Positions 6,816 through 13,570 of a DNA stretch of 15,000 nt are shown here, one piece after another (position 1 is the first letter of the stretch; the number at the start of each line of letters is the position of its first letter). Source of the DNA: Symbiodinium natans (Eukaryota; Sar; Dinophyceae; Suessiales; Symbiodiniaceae). Position numbers and translations under genes: made by a program. The notes under the pieces were generated by a model, which was not told the origin of the DNA, made no database searches, and saw only the letters and a program-made list of their open reading frames with translations. Where the stretch lies: assembly GCA_905221605.1 (NCBI GenBank), contig CAJNDS010002179.1, positions 1,357,026-1,372,025 of the forward strand, in the 5' to 3' direction.

Positions 6816-6936
6816 GCCCGTTTAGGGCTGAAGGGTGGTATTTACTTTTTGCTTTTTTCCCTCTCTCTCTCTCTCTCAATTTTGGAGGGGGAGGGGGAAT
6901 GCTTGGGCATCGTCTAGCTGTTGGTGTAGGAGTAAG

Positions 6937-7153
6937 GCCCTCAGGGACCTCTTCGGCCCAAATTGCGAAGAAGATCATGAGACATGAGGGAGCCGGTGCG
7001 GCTCGGCAGTTTGTGGTGCTGCTGTGCAGAAGCATTTCCCAGCTGCCCCTTCTTGTGGGAATGTCGGCATCGTCTTGGGGTGGTCGTGATAGTTGGCACG
7101 AGCGTTTCCAAGGCAAGACGTGCTTGTTTTTGCCAGCTTGCAGGGATGAACAG
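6937..7153 (+). CDS. Candidate long exon joined to 6674-6815
   Basis: Starts inside the second AAGGCCC repeat (AAG|GCCC). It is open for 72 codons, with TSSAQIAKKIMRHEGAGAAR, QFVVLLCRSISQLPLLVG and SWGGRDSWHERFQGK, to CAG|GTTTTT at 7154. Just beyond the donor is a TTTAGGG tract. The minus strand is open over much of this region (6721-7116) too. The plus reading is preferred for its splice sites and phase. No family recognised. Confidence 0.37.
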
Positions 7154-7159
7154 GTTTTT

Positions 7160-7193
7160 AGTTTAGGGTTTAGGGTTTAGGGTTTAGGGTTAG
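7160..7193 (-). repeat. Telomere-like tract, TTTAGGG orientation
   Basis: Four to five units between the donor at 7154 and the next candidate exon. Confidence 0.93.
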
Positions 7194-7216
7194 CGTCGGA
7201 GGTTTGAAAACCAGAG

Positions 7217-7296
7217 TCCTGAGTCACGCACCGGCTGAAGCCTTGGCCAGGCGAGCGGCTGTGGCAGCCGACCGGGAAAAGGCAAAGTTGGGAATG
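7217..7296 (+). CDS. Candidate Ala/Arg/Lys-rich exon ending ATG|GTATAAG
   Basis: The open frame reads SHAPAEALARRAAVAADREK then AKLGM, ending in phase 0 at a GT donor (7297). The start is unresolved: AGs at 7193, 7214, 7216 and 7223 give different phases, and none joins 7153 cleanly. The composition resembles 6511-6586, so both may belong to one coiled-coil protein. Confidence 0.33.
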
Positions 7297-7309
7297 GTAT
7301 AAGAACAGT

Positions 7310-7652
7310 CATCACAATAATTATATACTAATAATACGCAAATAGTACGAGCAACAATCATAAATCTGATAAATATAATAGTAATAAATGTAATAATAGT
7401 AATAATAGTAGTAATGGTAGTAATAGTAATAATAGTAATTATAGTAGTAATTGTAATAATAGTAATAAGGTTTATAATAGTAATAGTAGTAGAAACAATA
7501 ACAAAAAGAAGAACAGTGAAGATGATAGTAATAATAATATCAATAATAATTGTATTAATGACAATAATCTTATTATTAATAATAATAATCATAATATTAG
7601 TAATAATTAATAATAATAACAATAAATAATCATAATAATAATAGTAATAGTG
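7310..7652. repeat. ATA/TAG/TAA trinucleotide low-complexity block
   Basis: About 340 bp of imperfect (ATA)n-type triplets, AT-rich against a balanced background. The Ile/Val-rich ORFs on both strands are by-products of the triplet period. It lies in the large predicted intron 7297-7883. Confidence 0.93.
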
Positions 7653-7758
7653 GCTCCGCGGATTCTTCGAGCATCCCTGCCCCCGGAGTGCATCCCCCGA
7701 GACTCGTGTATCATGTGACCCCTTGAATCAGGTGACCCGAAGTCGGAAGCCTCGGAGA

Positions 7759-7802
7759 AGGGTTTAGGGTTGAGGGTTTAGGGTTTAGGGTTTTTTAGGG
7801 TT
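7759..7802 (-). repeat. Telomere-like tract, TTTAGGG orientation
   Basis: Five units, with one TTGAGGG variant and one TTTTTTAGGG unit. Confidence 0.9.
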
Positions 7803-7883
7803 CAGACTAAGACGCCCATTCGTCTGTTTTTTTGCTTGTGGAATCATTTGGCTGGATTGTCTAGAGATTAGGGCTTTCGGCAG

Positions 7884-7910
7884 GCAAAGGCCGTGGAACC
7901 TGAGCCGAAG
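7884..7910 (+). CDS. Candidate micro-exon (AKAVEPEPK)
   Basis: TTTCGGCAG|G opens phase-0 codons AKAVEPEPK, then AAG|GC as a possible donor; the frame is open further downstream. It resembles 8331-8354, AQAAEEPK, with the same acceptor context and the same end. Phase 0 agrees with 7296. Confidence 0.28.
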
Positions 7911-7972
7911 GCCTGCGCGGGGGCTTTGAGCACAAGGGGCTTCCGAGTTTTGGGTAACCCTAAACATGAAAC

Positions 7973-8034
7973 CCTATATACCTTAGATCATATTAAGGAT
8001 CCCATATAGTTTAAGGTTGAGGTATATTCCTTAT
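7973..8034. repeat. Foldback element, GGATCC-core family, copy in opposite orientation
   Basis: Contains ATATACCTTAGATCATATT, then GGATCCCATATAGTTTAAGG, and ends GGTATATTCCTTA. It matches the reverse complement of 8742-8797 almost base for base over about 45 bp. Confidence 0.75.
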
Positions 8035-8178
8035 TTTGGGGGTTTTCGGCTCTGTGGGTAGCCTGTATAGGCGCTGTTGAGGTAGAAGCCTTGGGTCACC
8101 CACTGTTTCTCCTACCGCGCAAAGATAGAAGCAGGGAAGCCCCAGCCAAATAATATGACTTAAGGTGTTGGGCTCTCT

Positions 8179-8261
8179 GGGGTTTAGGGTTTAGGGTTTA
8201 GGGTTTAGGGTTTAGGGTTTAGGGTTTAGGGTTTAGGGTTTAGGGTTTAGGGTTTAGGGTT
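8179..8261 (-). repeat. Telomere-like tract, TTTAGGG orientation (near-perfect)
   Basis: About 12 perfect units, the least decayed tract in the window, so perhaps the youngest. Confidence 0.97.
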
Positions 8262-8330
8262 CTGTGGAACGGTGAAGCGAGGACACAAGGCTTCGGACGG
8301 TTTGAGTTGTTTTTCGCATTCTCCCGCCAG

Positions 8331-8354
8331 GCACAGGCCGCGGAAGAGCCGAAG
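8331..8354 (+). CDS. Candidate micro-exon (AQAAEEPK), similar to 7884-7910
   Basis: Excellent acceptor: a pyrimidine-rich TTTTTCGCATTCTCCCGCCAG ends at 8330. Phase-0 codons AQAAEEPK end at AAG|GC. A GT donor a few bases later (GCTG|GTGTTG) is an alternative. Confidence 0.32.
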
Positions 8355-8392
8355 GCTGGTGTTGGGCTGTCTAGCACCGCGACCCCCATACA

Positions 8393-8440
8393 TGTATTTA
8401 TATATATATATATATGTGATATGTATATATAGATATACAT
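8393..8440. repeat. (AT)n/(GTAT)n microsatellite
   Basis: ATATAT and GTATAT runs, partly self-complementary (ACATGTAT...ATACATGT). Confidence 0.9.
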
Positions 8441-8612
8441 GTATACACTTTAGGGCTTTTAATAATTAGGGTCAAGAGTCAAGAGTTTTTTGCTACGTCT
8501 GATTTCTTGGAGACTTCCATAATGTCGGGTGCTACAGGATTGGGGTGCCGCAACCTAGTGGGTTCAGGTCTTGAGGTTGACCTCGCGGACTAACCTGACA
8601 CCCCCAAAGCCC

Positions 8613-8659
8613 AGGGTTTAGGGTCTAGGGTTTAGGGTTTAGGAGTTAGGGTTTAGGGT
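8613..8659 (-). repeat. Telomere-like tract, TTTAGGG orientation
   Basis: Six units with TCTAGGG and GAGTTAGGG variants, followed by CCCAG|G, another possible acceptor. Confidence 0.9.
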
Positions 8660-8741
8660 AACCCAGGCGAAGATTGGAGAGATATACATAAATAAACTGC
8701 TTTACAGGGCAGACCCACAGAGCCCACTACCCCTTAAATCA

Positions 8742-8797
8742 GGAAGTATACCTTAAACTATATGGGATCCGAATATGATTTAAGGTATATTCCTTAA
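8742..8797. repeat. Foldback element, GGATCC-core family, best copy
   Basis: GGAAGTATACCTTAAA pairs with TTTAAGGTATATTCC around a centre, CTATATGGGATCCGAATATG. About 56 bp, nearly a perfect hairpin. Related copies at 7973-8034 and 5694-5756. Confidence 0.8.
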
Positions 8798-8995
8798 TTA
8801 AGCATCTCTGGGAGGGCCTGGCCTCGTGATGTGGTTCAGTAGTGGCTGCAGATTGTTCGCAAGCATGTGCATGCGACGGTATGGCAGGGTTCCATCATCA
8901 CGGAAGCGACTGAGCGAGCATTCCTTTTCAGCATCGCACGTAAGCACAAGCCCGGAAGGTAGCTTTCCGCTGGCTGACGCAAACATTACCCCTAA
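8795..8995 (-). CDS. Possible minus-strand exon, low confidence
   Basis: The minus strand reads MFASASGKLPSGLVLTCDAE followed by a balanced sequence ending in GPPRDA and a stop near 8795. Upstream on that strand is TTGTTTAG|GG, a possible acceptor. The rest of this minus frame (to 9544) lies opposite the TIR-like gene and is treated as its shadow. It could equally be the 5' flank of the plus-strand gene. Confidence 0.22.
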
Positions 8996-9025
8996 ACAAG
9001 GCAGCCTCCCCAAGATATTCCGCCT

Positions 9026-9028
9026 CAG
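9026..9028 (+). promoter_or_regulatory. Possible spliced-leader acceptor (CAG) before the TIR-like gene
   Basis: A mildly pyrimidine-rich ATATTCCGCCTCAG stands three bases before the ATG at 9032. Dinoflagellate mRNAs are commonly trans-spliced to a leader at an AG near the 5' end (general knowledge). The in-frame stop at 8993-8995 limits any N-terminal extension. Confidence 0.3.
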
Positions 9029-9031
9029 CTC

Positions 9032-9917
9032 ATGTGGCGGGTACTTCTCGGAGCGGTCGGTGTTGCTGCGGCACCGTGCCACAGCAATGTGAGCGATCAA
9101 TGCCTGGATACAAAGATGGACTGCCGTGCGATGGGGTCGCCTGTGGAGCCTTGTGCCTGCAGGGACGGCTTCGTAGCTGAAGTGATCGAGTACACGGAGT
9201 TCGCGGTGGGTGGCCAGTTCTACTTCCGGTGTTGCCCCGGCGCCGTTGCAGACAGAGGCTGTGAACTCCCAGAACGCCATCGGCGGTACCACGAAGTGCT
9301 GCAGATTTTTGGTTTCGGATTCCTCCTTGTAGGCGTGGCAGGCATACTTCTCGTGACTTGGGCACCTCGCAGTGGGACGAGGCAACTGAAGCCGGGAGAT
9401 GGAGAGCTCCTCTCGCCAAAGTGGCAGGGAGATGGCTTGGCTTTGCACCAGTCCGTTGCGCAAGAGAACTGGTGTGTAACCTTGGCCGATCTTCGTCAGT
9501 TTCGCCGGCTGGTGATGCATGCGGTCGATCAAGGGTTGATTCAACCAACAGACCGCGACGGCTTCGAAGCCTCAGACGTGACTGGTGGCCCATCGGTGTA
9601 CACGGTTGTTGAACAGTTCATTCGGCCATTGACATCTCGTGCAGGTAACATGAGCTGGGCATTGCTTAAAAACCCCTCCGGCCTGCCTTGTGACGTTTTC
9701 GTCACACATGCCTGCCGAGGGTATCTACGAGTTCCTTGACAGGGTAGAGCACTCATGGCCAAAGCGTGGCAAAGCCGCATACATCTGCTTCTTGTCCAAC
9801 CCGCAGAACTTGGACATCGCCGGCCTCATCTCAAGTCCCAGCGAGTCGCCTATTGCAGCGGCCCTACGCTCGGCCTCCACGATGATCGTTGTCCCAAATC
9901 GAGAAGCAAGCATCTAC
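9032..9917 (+). CDS. TIR-like, Cys-rich membrane protein, 5' part (frameshifted)
   Basis: Reading from the ATG at 9032: a signal-peptide-like start (MWRVLLGAVGVAAA); a short domain with eight Cys (about residues 16-77), presumably outside the membrane; a membrane span at about 89-110; a cytosolic linker; then GPSVYTVVEQFIRPL (187-200) and DVFVTHA (221-227), which resembles the first strand of a TIR fold. The frame breaks at 9713-9716: the neighbouring frame continues AEGIYEFLDRVEHSW, SNPQNLDIAGLISSPSESP and ASTMIVVPN. Related proteins, as I remember them, read HAWAEG here, so TGGGCC has become TGCC, a loss of two bases. The frame continues to SIY at 9917, where an insertion interrupts the gene; the rest resumes at 10865. 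No ordinary introns are seen, unlike the neighbouring regions. Family recognition is from memory; the exact function (signalling, NAD cleavage or neither) is not known. Confidence 0.72.
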
Positions 9918-9918
9918 A
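9908..9918. repeat. 11-bp direct repeat, left copy (AAGCATCTACA)
   Basis: An identical copy lies at 10864-10874. Joining at any point within the two copies restores ...EASIY|TRLWCVYEAF in frame. It is the target-site-duplication signature of an insertion, or the boundary repeat of a transposon-born intron. Confidence 0.88.
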
Positions 9919-10863
9919 AAGGCCCAAGCGAATGCTGTGCTGAGTAGGTCCCCCGCTGCTCAGCCATAGGGTGCCATGGCAGTTTCCGATGCAGCGTCGC
10001 TCGTGGCAGCTGCGGCTCGTGCTGCCTGCGAGGCTCGAGCACCTCGACGGACAGTTGCTGCGGTTGCGGCCGCTGCAGTGTCGGCTGCTGCTGGCACTGC
10101 GGCGCCTAGCCAGCAGCGACGGCCCCGGGTGATTGAGTCCGCTCCTGCTGAGGAGGAGGCCCGGCGCGAGGCCATCAAGGCTAAGCGCCGTAGGAGGCGC
10201 CAGCGCAAGAAGGAAGCCAGGGCAGCGGCTGCACTTGACAAGGGCGACGGGGTGCCTACGAACACCGCACCTGCAGGCAGAAGCTGGCGATATGGAGACG
10301 GAGAGGACGGGGGACACTGCTACGTTTGGAGCTGGGGACGCTCAGACGGCTGCTGGAGAGGTCACGCCACCAAGGAGGAGCAAAGTGCCGGCTGTTTTCG
10401 AAAAGGGCCACACAGGACTCACGCCTCCGTGCAAGAGACACTGTGGGGTCCCGACCGAGGAGACTGGCGCCGAACCGGAGGACGCGAGTGTGGACAGCGA
10501 TGGTGCCGAATCTGGTATCACCATCTACACCGAATCGGAGGGGGGATCGGCCCACCCGTTGTGGTCGCCTTCCATGAAGATTGGGCGTAGCGAAGCTCTG
10601 CGAAGATGGGAAGAACACAAGCAGATGAAGCGAGGCGAGGTCCCCAAGCTGCCCGCTGGAGGCTCCGGGCCTTCCAGCTGACCTCGAAGGAAGTGCATGG
10701 CCGAATTCGCTCCCGGTCAGGACTGTTTGAGTTCGGCCTTTCGGAAGGGTCCCGCGCAGTTTAGCTGCCTGCGGAGATCTTTTTAAATTTCTTCTTGATG
10801 GCGGGCATCTAACCGCATCTAGGTAAGCACAGGTTGTTGCCCTCAACTTCATCATCATCATCG
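9919..10863 (+). mobile_element. Insertion in the TIR-like gene, retroposon-like, carrying an ORF
   Basis: With one 11-bp repeat it adds 956 bp. Order: about 57 bp of leader, an ORF region (9976-10681), a roughly 180-bp 3' part, and a (TCA)n-type tail at about 10848-10863 next to the right repeat. No terminal inverted repeats were found. A leader-ORF-trailer layout, short simple-repeat tail and target duplication fit retroposition (a non-LTR element or a retroposed mRNA) better than a DNA transposon. As an intron its ends would be non-standard: within the repeat, the cuts that give AG at the right do not give GT, GC or GA at the left. Confidence 0.65.
9976..10681 (+). CDS. ORF inside the insertion: Ala-rich, basic protein, one frameshift
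   Basis: The ATG at 9976 opens an alanine-rich start (MAVSDAASLVAAAARAACEA), then RPRVIESAPAEEEARREAIK and a Lys/Arg cluster (KAKRRRRRQRKKEARAA, about residues 68-85). Around 10260-10300 the coding signal moves to the next frame: DMETERTGDTATFGAGDAQ, KRHCGVPTEETGAEPEDASV, ITIYTESEGGSAHPLWSPS and EALRRWEEHKQMKRGE, with a stop at 10679-10681. One base has been lost or gained near 10283 (or an uncommon shift occurs). The composition is that of a nucleic-acid-binding ORF of a retroelement, or of a retroposed host gene. I recall similar Ala/Arg/Lys-rich proteins in dinoflagellate genomes but cannot name one. Confidence 0.5.
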
Positions 10864-10874
10864 AAGCATCTACA
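10864..10874. repeat. 11-bp direct repeat, right copy (AAGCATCTACA)
   Basis: Matches 9908-9918 exactly; the gene continues in frame from here (AGC-ATC-TAC-ACG). Confidence 0.88.
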
Positions 10875-11935
10875 CGAGACTATGGTGCGTGTATGAAGCC
10901 TTCCTTGCCTATGGCGGTCAGAAGGACATAAGGACTGCAGTCTCGTGTTCCGGCCTCGGGAAACGCCTCTGTTGCGCGGTATGCTTATACCTCGCAGCTT
11001 CCGGCGCCACACTTTTGTGGATCATGCATGGTGGAGCTCTGAATGGTCAGTACTACTACCTGCTGATGATTGGAATGTTGCCGGTGAGTTGCCTCCTGTA
11101 CGTGGCTCTGGCGCGGCGATTCAAATGGGAGAGCCTGTGTGAGTCCCTCAAGCAGGCAGGCATTACAATCAGCTCCATTGTGGTAAGTTCGGCCTTGACT
11201 TCAGTACTCGTTTCCCAGCAAGACGGAGACTCCGAATTTCATGATGTACCTCTGTTGTTCTGGGGGGTGGGTTTAACCGCAACCATCGCGGCCCAATGCG
11301 ACCGTATACTGGCCGCAGATGCAAAACTCAGGGGCAGACTTCTGCGCAACAAGTTTTCCGGAAGGCTCTTGGATGCTGAATGCTCATCAGAGATAGACAA
11401 GAGGAACATTGAAACTGAGCTTCTGCAGAGCGGTAAAGGCCCCGAGGTGGAAGAAGCTGTGCAAGTCCTGATCCGTATGCACCTGCTCACACCAGAACTA
11501 CAACGCGCCGCCAAACTAGTGGGCCAGCTGGGGGATGTGTCAAACTACAGTCAGCTCTGGCTTGTTCTTGGGCTGTTGACTTGGTTCGTCCTTCCTACAC
11601 TTTTCAAGGCAACTGAATGGCTCCGGCAAGATGTGACGAGCGTCGTCATGCAGGTTCAGTTCTTCGTTTTTGCCCAGCTGTTTTGTTGCCTGCCTCAAGA
11701 CCGGCGGTGTTTCGCTGCCGTCACACTGCGATTCTGGATGCTCGAAGTTTTCACATTGCACTTCTACCCGGTATATTGCCTACTGGGAGCCATAGTGATT
11801 GGCCCTCCAACCGTGCGGTTTCTCATCGGAGGGGGTCTCGGGCTGGGCTGTTGCAAGCGAGCAGACCAAGAGCCTCCAAGAGCTTTGGCAGAGCTGCCGG
11901 ACATTAAGGTGGAGTGGGCCACCGTCTCCGTTTGA
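10865..11935 (+). CDS. TIR-like membrane protein, 3' part (multi-span C-terminus)
   Basis: It resumes SIYTRLWCVYEAFLAYGGQ. The WC..YEA motif fits the conserved S-x-W-C-x-x-E box of TIR-type folds (established for TIR domains; its use here is my inference). Then come hydrophobic segments CAVCLYLAASGATLLWIM, YYYLLMIGMLPVSCLLYVA, GITISSIVVSSALTSVLV and VPLLFWGVGLTATIAAQC; a soluble helical stretch of about 80 residues with many charges; and further spans SQLWLVLGLLTWFVLPTLF, VVMQVQFFVFAQLFCCL and a long hydrophobic end. That is six to eight spans, plus one before the TIR-like part. TGA at 11933-11935. Codon use matches the 5' part, so both were one gene. With the frameshift and insertion upstream, the present copy is probably a pseudogene unless both are spliced out or are sequence errors. 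Confidence 0.75.
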   Translation, partial: SIYTRLWCVYEAFLAYGGQKDIRTAVSCSGLGKRLCCAVCLYLAASGATLLWIMHGGALNGQYYYLLMIGMLPVSCLLYVALARRFKWESLCESLKQAGITISSIVVSSALTSVLVSQQDGDSEFHDVPLLFWGVGLTATIAAQCDRILAADAKLRGRLLRNKFSGRLLDAECSSEIDKRNIETELLQSGKGPEVEEAVQVLIRMHLLTPELQRAAKLVGQLGDVSNYSQLWLVLGLLTWFVLPTLFKATEWLRQDVTSVVMQVQFFVFAQLFCCLPQDRRCFAAVTLRFWMLEVFTLHFYPVYCLLGAIVIGPPTVRFLIGGGLGLGCCKRADQEPPRALAELPDIKVEWATVSV

Positions 11936-12090
11936 GTTGCGCTGCGCTCTCGGCGCGTGAACTTCCCGAGCTGGGCAGGGCTTGGTGCAGATTTCAACAA
12001 TGGGGGTTTCCCAAGATGTGGCTACCCATCACATGGCCCGAGTACGATCATCCTTATGATAGGAACCCCCCCACCCCTATTTTGGAAACC
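11936..12090. other. 3' flank of the TIR-like gene
   Basis: No polyadenylation signal of a known type seen. No gene supported. Confidence 0.4.
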
Positions 12091-12136
12091 CCCTAAACCC
12101 TAAACCCTAAACCCTAAACCCTAAACCCTAAACCCT
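12091..12136 (+). repeat. Telomere-like tract, CCCTAAA orientation
   Basis: About six perfect units, the first such tract downstream of the TIR-like gene. None occurs inside that gene (9032-11935). Confidence 0.95.
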
Positions 12137-12172
12137 TCAATTATCGAAGCTTCCCTGAGGGACTCGATGTAG

Positions 12173-12258
12173 GGTTGCCGGAACGACTCCGGTGACAGCA
12201 TGCCCGCGTCCTGAGACGAAAACTAAGCGCGAAACCTCGGCTTCCCTGGAGCCCCTTG
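12173..12258 (+). CDS. Candidate exon, third chain (upstream member)
   Basis: GATGTAG|G opens one base plus VAGTTPVTACPRPETKTKRE then TSASLEPL, up to a possible GT donor that begins the next TTTAGGG tract (12259). A Thr/Pro/Lys-rich linker-like piece. No phase-matched exon between it and 12652 was settled. Confidence 0.3.
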
Positions 12259-12284
12259 TTTAGGGTTTAGGGTTTGGGGGTTTT
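12259..12284 (-). repeat. Short telomere-like tract, TTTAGGG orientation
   Basis: Three units decaying to TTTGGGGG. Confidence 0.88.
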
Positions 12285-12347
12285 AGCGCCAGATGGAGAA
12301 GGGGTTTTAGCGTCACATGCCTCGGCCTCAGCACGGGTTCAAAAAGG

Positions 12348-12388
12348 CTTAGGGTTTAGGGGTTTAAGGTTTAGAGCTTAGGGTTAGG
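12348..12388 (-). repeat. Degenerate telomere-like tract, TTTAGGG orientation
   Basis: Mixed CTTAGGG, TTTAGGGG, TTTAAGG and TTTAGAG units. Confidence 0.82.
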
Positions 12389-12603
12389 CTTCAGGCGATT
12401 GATTGCACAAGTCCTGATGCCAAAAAGGGTTTAGGAGGGGTGGAATCAACCCTGCTTTCTGTCCAATCTGACAGACATTAAATCCTTGCCTGCCTTGTGC
12501 GAGTGTGAGGGTCGAAGCCCACCGATTTTTTGTTTGAGAGGGGCGCTAATCCGAGCTTCTGCTGCTTATGTACTTTGCCTGGTGCCAACAATGGTCTGGA
12601 GTC
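12389..12603. other. No gene firmly supported
   Basis: A plus-strand frame after TCTGACAG (about 12474) is open to about 12605 and partly hydrophobic (IRASAAYVLCLVPTMVW), so a missing exon of the third chain may lie here. Confidence 0.3.
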
Positions 12604-12604
12604 T

Positions 12605-12638
12605 ACCCTAAACCCTAAACCCTAAACCCTAAACCCTG
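12605..12638 (+). repeat. Telomere-like tract, CCCTAAA orientation
   Basis: Five units directly upstream of the candidate exon 12652-12728. Confidence 0.95.
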
Positions 12639-12651
12639 AACGGTCTGTCAG

Positions 12652-12728
12652 CCACTGGAAAGGCTGCCGAAAGCAGCAACGGTGTAAACGGCAACGGCGC
12701 CGTGCATAGCAAGCTGCCTCTGTGGGAG
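12652..12728 (+). CDS. Third chain, exon 1
   Basis: TCTGTCAG|C opens ATGKAAESSNGVNGNG and VHSKLPLWE, ending GAG|GT at 12729 in phase 0. The frame is open a few codons further upstream. It is GC3-rich, with an Asn/Gly linker followed by a hydrophobic KLPLWE. It joins 12855 in phase 0 across a 126-bp intron that carries a CCCTAAA tract. Confidence 0.42.
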
Positions 12729-12756
12729 GTTGTTACTTGGCTATCATCCCTCGTCT

Positions 12757-12793
12757 AAGCCCTAAACCCTAAACCCTAAACCCTAAACCCTAA
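12757..12793 (+). repeat. Telomere-like tract in the 126-bp predicted intron
   Basis: Five CCCTAAA units. Confidence 0.95.
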
Positions 12794-12854
12794 TTGAAGC
12801 CTTCGGAAAGACTCGACACCCGAGCTGTGACAAAGGCGCATCGCCTTCCTGCAG

Positions 12855-12924
12855 TATGAGCCGCAGGATAGGAGAGTCAGTTTCAACAACCCAGCCACGC
12901 GGGGCCCATTCAACATTTTGATAA
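12855..12924 (+). CDS. Third chain, exon 2
   Basis: Strong acceptor CGCCTTCCTGCAG (ends 12854), then YEPQDRRVSFNNPATRGPFN and ILI plus one base before a GC donor at 12925. A GA donor at 12920 is an alternative. The sequence looks like a folded-domain segment. No family recognised. Confidence 0.45.
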
Positions 12925-13077
12925 GCCTGGGCTCAGGGGCGGAGGCTTAAGACCTGTATGGGCCCCAAACTGCCCTAACAGAGCTACACCACAACCCTAA
13001 TCACCCTAATCCAAGCGAAACCCTTCGCGTATAGTTGGGCTCCTGGTTTTATTCCGCGCGAGGAAATCTCTCTGCAG

Positions 13078-13159
13078 TTGCCCCGTGGAGCACGGCTAGG
13101 GTGGAAAAAAACAAAGCCCTGAGCCTGAACCCACAACCCACAGCGAACAATGGCACTAG
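13078..13159 (+). CDS. Third chain, exon 3
   Basis: TCTCTCTGCAG (ends 13077) opens two bases plus APWSTARVEKNKALSLNP to ACTAG|GTATGC, a good GT donor at 13160. The two-base start matches exon 2, and the two bases left over match exon 4. The frame is part of a longer open frame (13035-13400). Confidence 0.42.
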
Positions 13160-13204
13160 GTATGCCCTTGGGATATTTTATGTTTTCCGTTCTTGGGTTT
13201 TGAA

Positions 13205-13262
13205 GAGGATCATATTTACGGGTATTCTTTTAAGAGGGTCATACTTAGGAATACTTTTTGTA
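13205..13262. repeat. Possible diverged foldback
   Basis: GGGTATTCTTTTAAGAG faces CTTAGGAATAC; also AGGATCATATTTA and GGGTCATACTTA. AT-rich, in the intron between exons 3 and 4. Weak. Confidence 0.3.
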
Positions 13263-13509
13263 GAGGGCTTTAAGGGCCATCCTAGGGCAAGAGCCAAGGT
13301 TGGCGGCGCCATGGCAGCAAGCAGCGCTTGCCATGGGAGAGTTGGGCTTGATGGGTTTGGGGGGGGGAGCCCGAGAAGACCTGAAAGTCCCAAACCCTGA
13401 TTCATACACCCTACACCCTTATAAACCACTAAGCCTTCAACGCCTTATATGATAAGCTCGAAACCCTCCAAAGAACCCAAGGGTCCTGAATCCTACTTTC
13501 CGCCCGCAG

Positions 13510-13564
13510 TCAGCGTCGCACGCTTGTGCACGAGCGGCTATCCCAAAACGGGTCCCGGAAGATT
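13510..13564 (+). CDS. Third chain, exon 4
   Basis: CTTTCCGCCCGCAG (ends 13509) opens one base plus QRRTLVHERLSQNGSRKI, with a GC donor at 13565. It joins exon 5 in phase 0 across an 83-bp intron that is almost entirely CCCTAAA-type repeat. A second frame is also open across this exon. Confidence 0.43.
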
Positions 13565-13570
13565 GCAGCG

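Noticed and set aside
7224-7629. Ile/Val-rich ORFs on both strands
   Set aside because: Artefact of the ATA triplet repeat.
8996-9593. Minus-strand ORFs opposite the TIR-like gene
   Set aside because: The plus frame shows signal peptide, Cys pattern, membrane span and family motifs; the minus frames are composition shadows. Only the part below 8996 was kept, as a weak candidate.
10256-10861. 201-codon minus-strand ORF in the insertion
   Set aside because: Arg/Ser-rich shadow of the GC-rich plus-strand ORF; no domain seen.
9919-10863. Ordinary GT-AG or GC-AG intron
   Set aside because: No cut within the 11-bp repeat gives both an accepted donor and an AG acceptor while restoring the frame.
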